Notes under the pieces: model-generated
Told to the model about the DNA's origin: nothing
The model's input: only the letters and a program-made list of their open reading frames with translations
Database searches by the model: none
Assembly (NCBI RefSeq): GCF_023498005.1
Contig: NZ_CP097289.1
Location: 1,116,001-1,180,000, forward strand
DNA: 64,000 bases
Direction: 5' to 3'
Origin: Streptomyces durmitorensis
Lineage (GTDB): Bacteria; Actinomycetota; Actinomycetes; Streptomycetales; Streptomycetaceae
Made by a program: the position numbers and the translations under genes
In this document: positions 40,690 through 51,829 of the stretch, one piece after another
How positions within the stretch are numbered: position 1 is the stretch's first letter
Layout of the letters: every line of letters begins with the position of its first letter

Positions 40690-41700
40690 TCAGGCCGTCG
40701 GCACCGGGGCGTCCGCGGCGATCAGGTGCTCCGCGCGCAGGTCCGCCCAGAACGCGGCAGGGACCGTCTCGCCGAGCGCGGCGACGTCCTCGGCTATGCG
40801 GCTCGGCCTGGTGGCCCCGGGGATCGCCGCCACCGTCGCCGGGTGGGCGAGGGAGAACTGCAGGGCGGCGGCCTTGATGCCGACGCCGTGCCGCTCGGCG
40901 AGCGCCTTGATGCGCTCGACCTTGGCGATGATCTCCGCGGGCGCCTTCTGGTACTCGAAGTGCTGACCGCCGGCCAGGATGCCCGAGCTGTAGGGCCCGC
41001 CCACGACGATGTCGACCCCCTGGGCCTCGGCCGCCGGCAGCAGGCGCTGCAGGGCGCGGTCGTGGTCGAGGAGGGTGTAGCGGCCCGCGAGGAGGAACGC
41101 GTCGGGCTTCGGCTCGTCCAGGTCGAGGGTGAGCTCCAGCGGCTCCACGCGGTTGACGCCCAGGCCCCAGGCCTTGATGACGCCCTCGTCGCGCAGCCGG
41201 TCCAGGGTACGGAAAGCGCCCGTGCGGGCTGTCTCATAGGCGGCCAGCCATTCGTCGCCGTAGAAATCCTGCGCGACATCATGCACCCACACGATGTCGA
41301 GCCGGTCCGTCCTGAGCCGCTTCAGGCTGTCCTCGACGGAGCGCAGGGTGGCGTCGGCCGTGTAGTCGTTGACCATCTTGTTCGGGCGGCCGTGCTCGAA
41401 GAGGCCGCCCTTCTCGCCGAGGTCGCGTGCGGCGGGGTCCTCGACCTCGTCGAGGATGACGCGGCCGACCTTCGTGCTCAGGACGTAGTCGTCGCGGGGG
41501 TGGCCCGCGAGTACGTCGCCGAGGCGGATCTCGGAGAGTCCCGCGCCGTAGAAGGGGGCGGTGTCGAAGTAGCGGATGCCCTGGTCCCAGGCGGCCTCGA
41601 CGGTGGCCGCGGCCTCCTCGTCGGGGATGGCGCGGAACATGTTGCCGAGCGGGGCGGTGCCGAAGCCGAGCGCTCCGGGGAGGAGGGACGTGATGCTCAT
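40690..41700 (-). CDS. Aldo/keto reductase
   Basis: 336 aa TIM barrel. GIRYFDTAPFYGAGLSEIRL (Asp and Tyr of the catalytic tetrad, about 43-60), STKVGRVILDE (Lys), LDIVWVHDVAQDFYG (His), GLGVNRVEPLELTLDL and PGATRPSRIAEDVAAL (NADP phosphate site). Closest in type to D-threo-aldose 1-dehydrogenase/L-fucose dehydrogenase AKRs. ATG preceded by CACGTCCCTCC complement (GGAGG). Divergent from a LysR gene whose operator-like repeat lies between them. Confidence 0.9.
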   Translation of the reverse strand: MSITSLLPGALGFGTAPLGNMFRAIPDEEAAATVEAAWDQGIRYFDTAPFYGAGLSEIRLGDVLAGHPRDDYVLSTKVGRVILDEVEDPAARDLGEKGGLFEHGRPNKMVNDYTADATLRSVEDSLKRLRTDRLDIVWVHDVAQDFYGDEWLAAYETARTGAFRTLDRLRDEGVIKAWGLGVNRVEPLELTLDLDEPKPDAFLLAGRYTLLDHDRALQRLLPAAEAQGVDIVVGGPYSSGILAGGQHFEYQKAPAEIIAKVERIKALAERHGVGIKAAALQFSLAHPATVAAIPGATRPSRIAEDVAALGETVPAAFWADLRAEHLIAADAPVPTA

Positions 41701-41796
41701 GGGGAGTCCTCGCGGTGGTGGATTTCCGACGGTATCGGTGGTGACCGGTTGATCCGTCGGCCTTGCGAGTTCGAGGTTAGGATCGATGCTTGAGAC

Positions 41797-41817
41797 TGTC
41801 CAAGACTCGCTTGGACA
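41797..41817. promoter_or_regulatory. Candidate LysR operator between AKR and LysR genes
   Basis: Perfect 8-bp inverted repeat TGTCCAAG-N5-CTTGGACA, 24 bp before the LysR start. A -10-like TAGGAT at 41779-41784 lies close by. Confidence 0.6.
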
Positions 41818-41841
41818 CACTTGAGTCCTCCGAGGTCTTAC

Positions 41842-42753
41842 ATGCTTGACCTGCGACAACTCCGCTATTTCGTGGCCGTCGCCGAGACGGAACACGTCGG
41901 CCGCGCGGCGGAGGCCCTGCACATCTCCCAGTCGCCGCTCAGCCGCCAGATCGCCCAGCTGGAGAAACAGCTCGGCCTCGCCCTCTTCGAGCGCAGCCAG
42001 CAGCGCATCCGCCTCACCTCCGACGGCAAGGTCTTCCTGAGCGAGGCCCGCGCCCTGCTGCGGCACGCGGACCGCCTGGAGAATCTCGGCCGCCGGCTCG
42101 GGCGCGGCGAGGAAGGCGGTCTGTGCATCGGATACGTGGGCGACGCCATGCACACCGGCGTCCTGCCGGGCGCGCTGCGCACCCTCCAGGAGGAGCGCCC
42201 CGGCATCCACGTCGCCCTCTACAGCCTCTCCACGGCGGAACAGTTCGAGGGCCTGCGGCAGCGCAGCCTCGACATCGCCCTGGTCCAGGAGCCACCGGCG
42301 CGGGACGACCCGGACCTGCTGGCCGCGCCTCTCCTGGAGGACCCGCTCCTTCTCGCGCTGCCCGCGTCCCATCCACTGGCCGCGCAGGCGGAGTTGGCGC
42401 CGGGCGACCTCGACGGCCAGGCGTGGATCGCGGTCGAGAACTCCCAGGACCCGGCCTGGCGTGACGCCTTCCTCGCCTCGTGCGTGGCGTCCGGCTTCAC
42501 CCCGGACATCCGCCTGGACGCCGCCGAGCCGCTCACCGCGCTCGGCCTCGTCGCCTCCGGCCTGGGCCTCGCGCTCATCCAGAAGAGCATGGTGCGCGGC
42601 ACGACGGACGGCGTCGCCGTACGTGAACTGCCCTGGCACAAGGCGTCCGTTCACCTCTGGGCGGCCTGGCACGCCATCGATCTGCGGCCGGTGGTGGCAT
42701 CCTTCCGCGAGACGGTCCTCGCGAGCGGCGAGATCGACGGCGAGGCCGTCTGA
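41842..42753 (+). CDS. LysR-family transcriptional regulator
   Basis: 303 aa. N-terminal HTH: LDLRQLRYFVAVAETEHVGR, AAEALHISQSPLSRQIAQLE and LGLALFERSQQRIRLTSDG. Effector domain from about 90 (GGLCIGYVGDAMHTGVLP, ALVQEPPARDDPD, GLGLALIQKSM). The closest type is CbbR/BenM-like; ligand unknown. The ATG at 41842 aligns with the family start. It probably regulates the divergent aldo/keto reductase through 41797-41817. Confidence 0.92.
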   Translation: MLDLRQLRYFVAVAETEHVGRAAEALHISQSPLSRQIAQLEKQLGLALFERSQQRIRLTSDGKVFLSEARALLRHADRLENLGRRLGRGEEGGLCIGYVGDAMHTGVLPGALRTLQEERPGIHVALYSLSTAEQFEGLRQRSLDIALVQEPPARDDPDLLAAPLLEDPLLLALPASHPLAAQAELAPGDLDGQAWIAVENSQDPAWRDAFLASCVASGFTPDIRLDAAEPLTALGLVASGLGLALIQKSMVRGTTDGVAVRELPWHKASVHLWAAWHAIDLRPVVASFRETVLASGEIDGEAV

Positions 42754-42763
42754 CGCGGCCCGT

Positions 42764-44275
42764 TCACGGCCAGTACGACCTGCGCAGCGAGGACTTGGCG
42801 AGCTTCCCGGTGGGCGTGCGCGGCAGCGAATCCGCGAAGTCGACCGAGCGCGGCGCCTTGTAGTGGGCGATGCGCTCCCGCACGAACGCGACCAGCTCAC
42901 GCTCCAGTTCGGGTCCGGGGGACACCCCGTCGGCAGGCTGCACCACCGCCTTGACCGCCTCCCCCATCTCCGCGTCCGGCACCCCGATCACCGCGACGTC
43001 CGCGACCGCCGGATGCAGCACGAGGCAGTCCTCGGCCTCCTGCGGATAGACGTTCACACCACCCGAGATGATCATGAACGCCTTGCGGTCGGTGAGGAAG
43101 AGATAGCCGTCCTCGTCGACGTGCCCGATGTCCCCCGTGGTGGTCCAGTTGGGGTGCTCGGGGTGCTGGGCCTCGCGGGTGCGGGTGTCGTCGTTGTGGT
43201 AGCGGAAGGGTGTCTCCTCGCGCTCGAAGTAGACGGCGCCGGTCTCGCCGCTCGGCAGCCGCTCGCCCGCCTCGTCGCAGATCCGCAGCTCCCCGAGGAG
43301 TCCGTCCTTGCCCACGGAGCCGGGCTTGCGCAGCCATTCCTCGGGCGAGATGAACGTGATGCCGTTGCCCTCGGTCGAGGAGTAGTACTCGTACAGGATG
43401 GGGCCCCACCACTCCAGCATCCGCTGCTTGACCTCGACGGCGCAGGGAGCGGCCGCGTGGATGGCGGTCCTCATCGAGGACAGGTCGTGGCGCTCGCGCA
43501 CCTCGGCGGGCAGCTTCAGCATCCGTACGAACATGGTCGGCACCCACTGGCTGTGCGTGACGCGATGGCGTTCGACGGCCGCGAGGGCGCCCTCCGCGTC
43601 GAAGGCATCCATGAGCACGACCGTGCCGCCGAGCGCCGTGACGACCCCGCAGAAGCGCAGGGGCGCCGCGTGGTAGATCGGCGCGGGCGAGAGGTAGACG
43701 GTGTCCTCCCCGAAGCCGTACATGGCCTGGAAGATGAGCACATAGGCGCTCGGCTCCTCGCGCACGTCCCCCTCGGGCAGCGCGGGCTTGATGCCCTTGG
43801 GGCGGCCCGTGGTGCCGGAGGAGTAGAGCATGTCGGTGCCACGGGGCTGACTGACGGGCGGCTCGGCGGACGCGGACTCAAGGGCCTTCTCGTACGTTCC
43901 GTCGTCGAGGCCGAGCATGATCGGCGGACCGCCCGCCAACTCCCGCACCGTCGCGCCCAGTTCGGCAAGCGATCCGGAGACGATCAGCACCTTCGCCCCG
44001 CAGTCACGGACGATGTACGCGGCCTCGTCGGTGGAAAGGTGGTGGTTGACGGCGGTGAGATAGAGGCCCGAGCGCAGCGCCGCCCAGTAGACCTCAAGGG
44101 CGCGCGGGTCGTTGTCGCTGAGCAGGGCGAAGTGGTCGCCCCGACTCAAGCCTGCGGCCCGCAGATGATCCGCGAGCCGCAGGGAGCGTTCTTCGAGTTG
44201 TCCGTAGGTGAGGGTCTTCGTGCCGTCGGCGGTGACGACGGCCGGCCTGGCGGGGTCGTACGCTCCCGGATGCAT
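42764..44275 (-). CDS. AMP-dependent acyl-CoA synthetase/ligase
   Basis: 503 aa ANL superfamily. ATP motif A3 as MLYSSGTTGRPKGIKPA (about 148-164), substrate-pocket region LSPAPIYHAAPLRFCGVV, A5 YEYYSSTEGNGITF, A7 TTGDIGHVDEDGYLFLTDRK with hinge, A8 MIISGGVNVYPQEAE and the catalytic Lys in RTPTGKLAKSSLR. Activates a carboxylic acid (fatty or aryl) as CoA thioester; the acid cannot be read. It converges on the LysR gene with a 10-bp gap. Confidence 0.93.
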   Translation of the reverse strand: MHPGAYDPARPAVVTADGTKTLTYGQLEERSLRLADHLRAAGLSRGDHFALLSDNDPRALEVYWAALRSGLYLTAVNHHLSTDEAAYIVRDCGAKVLIVSGSLAELGATVRELAGGPPIMLGLDDGTYEKALESASAEPPVSQPRGTDMLYSSGTTGRPKGIKPALPEGDVREEPSAYVLIFQAMYGFGEDTVYLSPAPIYHAAPLRFCGVVTALGGTVVLMDAFDAEGALAAVERHRVTHSQWVPTMFVRMLKLPAEVRERHDLSSMRTAIHAAAPCAVEVKQRMLEWWGPILYEYYSSTEGNGITFISPEEWLRKPGSVGKDGLLGELRICDEAGERLPSGETGAVYFEREETPFRYHNDDTRTREAQHPEHPNWTTTGDIGHVDEDGYLFLTDRKAFMIISGGVNVYPQEAEDCLVLHPAVADVAVIGVPDAEMGEAVKAVVQPADGVSPGPELERELVAFVRERIAHYKAPRSVDFADSLPRTPTGKLAKSSLRRSYWP

Positions 44276-44297
44276 GCGGAGACGCTACGCGCCCCGC

Positions 44298-44338
44298 AGG
44301 GGCGCGGGGAACTGCGCGACCAGCCACAATCGACCCGC
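44298..44338 (-). repeat. Third copy of a 41-bp dispersed repeat
   Basis: AGGGGCGCGGGGAACTGCGC (44298-44317), plus a diverged second half up to 44338. It matches 48873-48913 exactly over the first 20 bp. It lies between the sdhB stop and the acyl-CoA synthetase start. A GCGCCCC/GGGGCGC hairpin (44289-44305) overlaps it. Confidence 0.8.
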
Positions 44339-44354
44339 AGATCCCTAACTGCCT

Positions 44355-45097
44355 CTAGCGGCTCACCTTCCGCGTGGCCCGCAACCACTCCTTGTTCATC
44401 GCAGAGATGGAAGGCAACGGGATGCCCTTAGGACAAGCAGAGGCGCAGGCGCCAGTAAGCGTGCAGCCACCGAAGCCCTCCTCGTCCATCTGCGCCACCA
44501 TGTCCAGGACACGCGTCTCGCGCTCGGGAGCGCCCTGGGGCAGGACGCCCAGGTGGTTGACCTTGGCGGAGGTGAACAGCATCGCCGAGCCGTTGGGACA
44601 GGCGGCGACGCACGCCCCGCAGCCGATGCACTCCGCGTGCTCGAACGCGAAGTCCGCGTCCGGCTTCGGCACGGGAGCCGCGTGCGCCTCGGGGGCCGCG
44701 CCGGTCGGGGCGCTGATGTAGCCGCCCGACTGGATGATCCGGTCGAGGGACGAGCGGTCCACGACCAGGTCCTTGACGACTGGGAAGGCCGAGGCGCGCC
44801 ACGGCTCGATGTCGATCGTGTCGCCGTCGTCGAAGGACCGCATGTGCAGCTGGCAGGTGGTGGTGCGCTCGGGACCGTGCGCGTCGCCGTTGATGACGAG
44901 CGAGCACGCGCCGCAGATGCCCTCGCGGCAGTCGTGGTCGAAGGCGACGGGGTCGTCGCCCTTGACGATGAGCTCTTCGTTGAGGGTGTCCAGCATCTCC
45001 AGGAAGGACATGTCGGACGAGATGCCGTCCACCTCGTAGGTGGACATGGCGCCTTCGGCTTCGGCGTTCTGCTGGCGCCAGACGCGCAGGGTGAGCT

Positions 45098-45101
<4 letters not shown>
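44355..45101 (-). CDS. sdhB: Succinate dehydrogenase/fumarate reductase iron-sulfur subunit
   Basis: 248 aa. Carries electrons from the flavoprotein to the membrane subunit. 2Fe-2S cysteines in [20 protein letters not shown] plus TTTCQLHM (about 58-85); the 4Fe-4S and 3Fe-4S ligands in [20 protein letters not shown] and [20 protein letters not shown]. The composition (first Cys as in C-R-E-G-I-C-G-A-C) is that of the actinobacterial/fumarate-reductase-like type. Starts within the SdhA stop region (4-base overlap). Confidence 0.95.
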
Positions 45102-47071
<1,970 letters not shown>

Positions 47072-47074
47072 CTG

Positions 47075-47782
47075 CTAGCTCACCAGTCCGGTCATGACGG
47101 CCACGGGTACGACGACGAAGCCCGCCGTCAGGAACAGCGCGAGGCCATTGGCGATGATCTTGAGGGCGCGGTCACGAGTCGCCTTGCCCGCACCCAGGGT
47201 CTGCGCGGCGCTCCAGAGCCCGTGGCGGACGTGGAAGCCGAGGGCGACCACGGCGACGATGTAGATGACGTTGCCGTACCACGTGGAGAACGTGTCGATG
47301 ATGTTCTGGTACGGGTGGAGGTGCTCGTAGCCGCCGGGGTGCACGGTGCCGGTCGTCAGGTCGAGGATGTGCCAGACGATGAACAGGCCGAGGATGATCC
47401 CGCCCCAGCGCATGGTGCGCGTCGCGAAGCTCTTGCCCGCCTTCTTGTTCACGTACTTGGTGGGGCGCGCCTTGATGTCGCGGCGGCTCAGCTGGTACGC
47501 GGAGGTGGCGTGCGCGACCACGGCGGCGACGAGGACGACACGGATCAGCCAGAGCGTCCACTCGTAGTGCATGAAGGGCTCGCCGACCGTGCGCAGCCAG
47601 TGGGCGTAGTGGTTGATCTCCGCGGGCCCGAAGAAGATCTTCAGGTTCCCGATCATGTGGGCGATCAGATAGAGCAGCATGATCAGGCCGCTCACTGCCA
47701 TCACTGTCTTCTTGCCGACGGACGAGTCCCAGATCGTGCGCGTCATCGACGGCCGTCGGTCCGTCCGCGTTGCCAGAGCCAT
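47075..47782 (-). CDS. sdhC: Succinate dehydrogenase cytochrome b subunit
   Basis: 235 aa, five predicted membrane helices, one-subunit type B anchor with two hemes. Helix segments: KKTVMAVSGLIMLLYLIAHM, WTLWLIRVVLVAAVVAHATS, GGIILGLFIVWHILDLTTG and VIYIVAVVALGFHVRHGLWS; histidines at helix positions (AHM, VAH, WHI, FHVRHG) are the likely heme and quinone ligands. Start at 47782, or ATG 47746 (TRTIWDSSVGKK). First gene of sdhCAB. Divergent from a LysR gene. Confidence 0.93.
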   Translation of the reverse strand: MALATRTDRRPSMTRTIWDSSVGKKTVMAVSGLIMLLYLIAHMIGNLKIFFGPAEINHYAHWLRTVGEPFMHYEWTLWLIRVVLVAAVVAHATSAYQLSRRDIKARPTKYVNKKAGKSFATRTMRWGGIILGLFIVWHILDLTTGTVHPGGYEHLHPYQNIIDTFSTWYGNVIYIVAVVALGFHVRHGLWSAAQTLGAGKATRDRALKIIANGLALFLTAGFVVVPVAVMTGLVS

Positions 47783-47840
47783 GGGACCGACGCTAAGGCC
47801 GAAGGTCCCGATCGGTCCAAGAGATGGATCAGCTCATCTC

Positions 47841-47857
47841 GATAGCGAGTGGCTATC
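47841..47857. promoter_or_regulatory. Candidate LysR operator between sdhC and LysR
   Basis: Perfect inverted repeat GATAGC-N5-GCTATC, 22 bp before the LysR start and 58 bp before sdhC. It fits T-N11-A LysR geometry. Confidence 0.6.
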
Positions 47858-47878
47858 ATCGGCCGTATCCTGGCGTGT

Positions 47879-48757
47879 ATGCAGTTCCAGCAGCTCCTCT
47901 ACTTCGTCGCGGTGGCCGAGACCAGGCATTTCACTCGGGCCGCGGAGCAGGTGCACGTCTCGCAGCCCTCGCTCTCCCAGCAGGTCCGCGCCTTGGAGAA
48001 GGAGCTGGGCGCCGAGCTGTTCAGCAGGGCACGGGGGAACATCGCGCTGACCGACGCGGGCGAGGCGCTGCTCCCGCTGGCCCGCCGGATCCTCGCGGAC
48101 GCCGACACCGCGCGGATCGAGGTCCAGGAGCTGGCCCAGCTGCGCCGCGGCCGGATCCGCCTGGGCGCGACCCCCAGCGTCTGCACCGGCCTGCTGCCCG
48201 AGGTCCTTCGCGCCTTCCACGACCGGCACCCCGGCATCCAGCTCCTCCTGGAGGAGGGCGGCTCCCACGACCTCGTACGCGAACTGGCGCGCGGCGCCCT
48301 GGACTTGGCCGTCGTCGTGCTCCCGCTGCCGTCGCCGTCCCCCGCGCTGACGACCGTGGAGCTGCTCCGTGAGGACCTGGTCGTGGTGTCGTCGCCGGAG
48401 GCGCGGAAGTTGGGCGGCACGTCGGTACGGGTCGCCGATCTGGAGCGCGAACGCCTCGTGATGTTCCGGCACGGGTACGACCTGCGGGAACTGACGGTTG
48501 CCGCTTGCCGGGCCGAGGGATTCGAGCCGGAGTTCGCGGTGGAGGGCGGCGAGATGGACGCGGTCCTCGGCTTCGTGCAGGCGGGTCTCGGGGTCGCGGT
48601 GGTGCCGCGCATGGTGGCCGAGCGCGCGGGGCGCGGCCTGCGGATGACGCCGCTGGCGAAGCCCACCCTGCATCGGACCATTGCTCTGGCTCACCGCAGC
48701 GATGTGGCTCCGCCACGGGCTGCGCGGGAGCTCCAGCGGATGCTGCTTGAGCGGTGA
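47879..48757 (+). CDS. LysR-family transcriptional regulator
   Basis: 292 aa. HTH at the N-terminus: QFQQLLYFVAVAETRHFTRA, AAEQVHVSQPSLSQQVRAL and LGAELFSRARGNIALTDAG; the effector domain starts near 90 (IRLGATPSVCTGLLPEVLRA, HGYDLRELTVAAC, GLGVAVVPRM). Placed divergently from sdhCAB with a palindrome between, so a C4-dicarboxylate or redox response is possible. From memory, the same LysR-sdh arrangement is at SCO0922-0925 in S. coelicolor. ATG 47879. Confidence 0.92.
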   Translation: MQFQQLLYFVAVAETRHFTRAAEQVHVSQPSLSQQVRALEKELGAELFSRARGNIALTDAGEALLPLARRILADADTARIEVQELAQLRRGRIRLGATPSVCTGLLPEVLRAFHDRHPGIQLLLEEGGSHDLVRELARGALDLAVVVLPLPSPSPALTTVELLREDLVVVSSPEARKLGGTSVRVADLERERLVMFRHGYDLRELTVAACRAEGFEPEFAVEGGEMDAVLGFVQAGLGVAVVPRMVAERAGRGLRMTPLAKPTLHRTIALAHRSDVAPPRAARELQRMLLER

Positions 48758-48788
48758 GGGCCGCTACCGACGGGGGTTGTGTGTCCCT

Positions 48789-48913
48789 GCGGGCCGGTGG
48801 GGGCTGAGCGCGCAGTTCCCCGCGCCCCTGACGGGGCGCCGGGAACCCGGTGACAGCAAGCAGAGCGCCCTTAGGGGCGCGGGGAACTGCGCGGCCAGCC
48901 CCCACCGGCCCGC
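48789..48913. repeat. Large inverted repeat (41-bp arms), probable terminator
   Basis: Arms 48789-48829 and 48873-48913 are complementary over 41 bp with 2 mismatches, with a 43-nt loop. It separates the convergent LysR and VOC genes. The words in the arms (GCGCAGTTCCCCGCGCCCCT) are scattered in Streptomyces genomes; another copy is at 44298. Confidence 0.85.
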
Positions 48914-48922
48914 GGAGAGCCT

Positions 48923-49681
48923 CTAGCCCGCGGCGGGCAAGCCTCCGGTCTCGGGATTCCTGATCGTCAGGCAGTACGTGCCCCCCGCGGGGTCCCGCAT
49001 CACGATCCAGTGCGGGCTCCTCCCCAAGGCTTCGGCGCCCAGCCGCTCGTGGCGGACGGCGTCCGCTTCGGGGTCTGAGCAGGAGAAGTCCAGGTGCGCC
49101 CCACCGGGCCCCGCATCCAGACGCTGCAGCAGGATCCGGATCGGCAGCTGCGCGGAAGGCTCGACGAGGTGGAACTCCGGGCGCGAGCCCGCCCTCGCGG
49201 ACCACCCCGTGAACGCGGGCCAGAACGCCTTCTCCGCCTCCCACACCGCAGGCGGCACGTCCAGGCACACCTGGTCGAGGCGGCTTGTGGTGCCGTCCGG
49301 CGCGACGAGCGGCTCGGGCCGGACCCGCTCCCCCTCCCACGTCACCACGCAGAACAGCTGCCCGCCCGGCGAACGCAGGACCTCCAGGCCCTCCTCCGCG
49401 AAGACCGGGGTCGCCCCGAGCGCGACGGCCTCGCACGCCTTGGCGACGACGTCCTCCACGGCGAAGTCGAGATGCGCACCGCCCGAGCCGCCACCGACCG
49501 CCTGCGCCTTCAGGAAGGCGTCGGCCCCGTCCGGCAGCAGCGTCACGAACTGGTCGTCCTCGCCCCGGAACGCGGAGAGCCGCGTCCCGGTCACCGCCGT
49601 CCAGAAGGTGTGCGCCTGCGCGAACCGGTCCGCGGGACGGTCCACGAAGGCGTACACCCACTTGATCACTCCGGAGGACAC
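48923..49681 (-). CDS. VOC (glyoxalase/bleomycin-resistance superfamily) protein
   Basis: 252 aa, two tandem paired beta-alpha-beta-beta-beta modules. Module 1: IKWVYAFVDRPADRFAQAHT, GGAHLDFAVEDV (about 66-78) and FAEEGLEVLRSPGGQLFCVV. Module 2: RLDQVCLDVPPAVWEAEKAF, GPGGAHLDFSCSDPEADA and HWIVMRDPAGGTYCLT. Repeated GGAHLDF with Asp/His is typical. Metal-dependent isomerase, dioxygenase or binding protein; not assigned. Start MSSGVIK is followed upstream by the RmdA-like gene, 12 bp from its stop. Confidence 0.9.
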   Translation of the reverse strand: MSSGVIKWVYAFVDRPADRFAQAHTFWTAVTGTRLSAFRGEDDQFVTLLPDGADAFLKAQAVGGGSGGAHLDFAVEDVVAKACEAVALGATPVFAEEGLEVLRSPGGQLFCVVTWEGERVRPEPLVAPDGTTSRLDQVCLDVPPAVWEAEKAFWPAFTGWSARAGSRPEFHLVEPSAQLPIRILLQRLDAGPGGAHLDFSCSDPEADAVRHERLGAEALGRSPHWIVMRDPAGGTYCLTIRNPETGGLPAAG

Positions 49682-49693
49682 CCGTCGTACTCC

Positions 49694-51829
49694 TCAGCTC
49701 GTCGCGTCGGCGAGTGCCAGCTCGTGCAGCTGGTCCGGCGGGCCGGGCCGTGCGTAGTACCAGCCCTGCGCCGTGTCGCAGCCCAACTCTCGCAGCTGGT
49801 CCGCCTGGGCGCCCGTCTCGACGCCCTCGACCGTGACCGCGAGGTCCAGGCTGTGGGCGAGCGCGACGATCCCCTCGACGATCTTCAGGTCGACGGGGTC
49901 GGCCGGGAAGTGCTGCATGCCCTGCGTGAAGGAGCGGTCGAGCTTGAGGATGCTCACCGGCAGGCGGCGCAGATTGGCGAGGTTCGAGTAGCCCGTGCCG
50001 AAGTCGTCGAGCGCGATGTCCACGCCCATCTCGGCGAGCCGCCGCAGCGGCTTGAGCAGGTCGTCGTCGGCGCCGATCAGCGCGGACTCGGTCACCTCCA
50101 GGCACAGGGCGCCCGGTTCGAGCCCGGCGCGCTCCAGGATCTCCACCGTGTCCGAGACCAGGCCGGGGTGGGTCAGCTGCATGGGCGAGAGGTTCACGTT
50201 CACGCGCAGCGGCCCCGCGTCCTTGTGCCGCGCCTCCCAGGTGCGGGCCTGGCGTACGGATTCCTCCAGGACCCAGCGGCCGAGCGGCACGATCAGACCG
50301 GTGTGCTCGGCGAGCGGGATGAAGCGGTCCGGGCCGATGACGCCGTGCTGCGGGTGCAGCCACCGCACCAGCGCCTCGGCGCCGCGCACGCTGCCGTCGC
50401 CGAGGTGCACGAGGGGCTGGTACTCGATGAAGAACTCGCCGCGCTCCAGGGCGGCGGGCAGCGCGGTGGTCAGGCCGTGCCGGGTGATGGCGCGGGCGTC
50501 GGCCTCGGGGTCGGCGAGCTCGAAGCGGTTGCCGCCCGCGGACTTCGCGCGGTACATCGTGATGTCCGCACTGCGCAGCACCTCAGCGGCGTTGCGCTCC
50601 CCTGCCGGGCCCTCGACGATGCCGATGCTGCCGCGCACGGTCAGCTCGCGGCCCTCGACGCGGATGGGCGTGGAGAGCGCGTGCATGATGCGTCCGGCGA
50701 GGTCGTCCACCTCGGCCTCGGTGTCGCGCCCCGTGGTCAGCGCCACGAACTCGTCGCCGCCGAGCCGCGCGACCATCTCGCCGGGCGCCGTGGCGCAGGA
50801 CTGGAGCCGGTCGGCGACCTCGACGAGGAGCCGGTCGCCCGCCGCGTGCCCGAGGCTGTCGTTGACGGTCTTGAAGCCGTCGAGGTCGAGGTAGCAGAGC
50901 CCGAACCGCGCGCCGTCGCCCGACGCGAGGGCCTTCTCCAGGCGCTCGAAGAACAGCGTCCGGTTCGGCAGGCCGGTGAGCGCGTCGTGCGTGGCCTCGT
51001 AGCGAAGGCGCAGATTGAGCAGCCGGCGCTCGGTGGTGTCCTCCATCAACGCCAGCTGGTACTGCGGGACTCCGTCCGCGTCACGCAGCAGCGAGACGGT
51101 CAGATTGGTCCACAGGACGGTGCCGTCGGGGCGGTAGAAGGCCTTCTCCACGCGGTAGTGCTCGCGCTCCCCGCGCACCAGCTCGTCGTAGAGCTTCCAC
51201 ACGTGGGGCGAGTCGTCGGGGTGCGTCCACTCCGCGACGTTGCGCCCGCGCAGCTGATTCTCCAGGCCGCCGAACATGCGGATCAGCGCGTCGTTCACCT
51301 CGAGGACCGTGCCCGTGAGGTCGGCGATGCCGATGCCGATGGCCGCGCCGTGGAAGACGGCACGGAAGCGTGCCTCGCTCGCGTGCAGGGCTTCGGCGAC
51401 GGCGCTGCGGGCGTCCAGGGCAGCGCGGGATATCGCTTCCTGCTCGGCGAGGGTCCGCTCCCGCAGGGCGGCGGCGAAGCCCGCGGCCACGGCGTGCTGC
51501 AGGCGCGCGGAGCGGGCCCGCAACTCCTCCTGGGGGCCGTCGTCGCCGCAGTACAGGACCAGGTAGGCGTCCACGCAGTCGAGCGTGCGGCTCAGTGCCT
51601 CGGGGTCGGTGCAGTGCGTGCCCACGAGTGCGGCGCCGATCGCTTGACCCTCGGCCGCGTCGAAGATCCGCTCGTGCAGGGCAGCACGCAACCGCTGTGC
51701 CAGCGGCACCAGTTGCTGCTCGAACTCGGGACGGGTCAGCGACGTCGCCGTCACCGGGAAGATCGCACGGCTCCAGATGGTGGCGAACCTGCGCACTCTG
51801 CCCTCGGGGCCGTCCGGTTCCCCGCTCAT
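49694..51829 (-). CDS. rmdA: PAS-GGDEF-EAL cyclic-di-GMP enzyme (RmdA-type)
   Basis: 711 aa, cytosolic. N-terminal helical region, PAS (about 150-270), GGDEF domain with RLGGDEF (357-361) and EAL domain with AEALVRWLHP (EAL 485-487). EAL catalytic set is complete: NVNLSPMQ, LEVTESALI, ALDDFGTGYSNLANL, ILKLDRSF, VTVEGVET. No RxxD I-site is visible before GGDEF. It can both make and break c-di-GMP; S. coelicolor RmdA (SCO0928, between sdh and the same neighbour types) is a phosphodiesterase controlling development. Overlaps the upstream methyltransferase by 4 bases. Confidence 0.92.
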   Translation of the reverse strand: MSGEPDGPEGRVRRFATIWSRAIFPVTATSLTRPEFEQQLVPLAQRLRAALHERIFDAAEGQAIGAALVGTHCTDPEALSRTLDCVDAYLVLYCGDDGPQEELRARSARLQHAVAAGFAAALRERTLAEQEAISRAALDARSAVAEALHASEARFRAVFHGAAIGIGIADLTGTVLEVNDALIRMFGGLENQLRGRNVAEWTHPDDSPHVWKLYDELVRGEREHYRVEKAFYRPDGTVLWTNLTVSLLRDADGVPQYQLALMEDTTERRLLNLRLRYEATHDALTGLPNRTLFFERLEKALASGDGARFGLCYLDLDGFKTVNDSLGHAAGDRLLVEVADRLQSCATAPGEMVARLGGDEFVALTTGRDTEAEVDDLAGRIMHALSTPIRVEGRELTVRGSIGIVEGPAGERNAAEVLRSADITMYRAKSAGGNRFELADPEADARAITRHGLTTALPAALERGEFFIEYQPLVHLGDGSVRGAEALVRWLHPQHGVIGPDRFIPLAEHTGLIVPLGRWVLEESVRQARTWEARHKDAGPLRVNVNLSPMQLTHPGLVSDTVEILERAGLEPGALCLEVTESALIGADDDLLKPLRRLAEMGVDIALDDFGTGYSNLANLRRLPVSILKLDRSFTQGMQHFPADPVDLKIVEGIVALAHSLDLAVTVEGVETGAQADQLRELGCDTAQGWYYARPGPPDQLHELALADATS

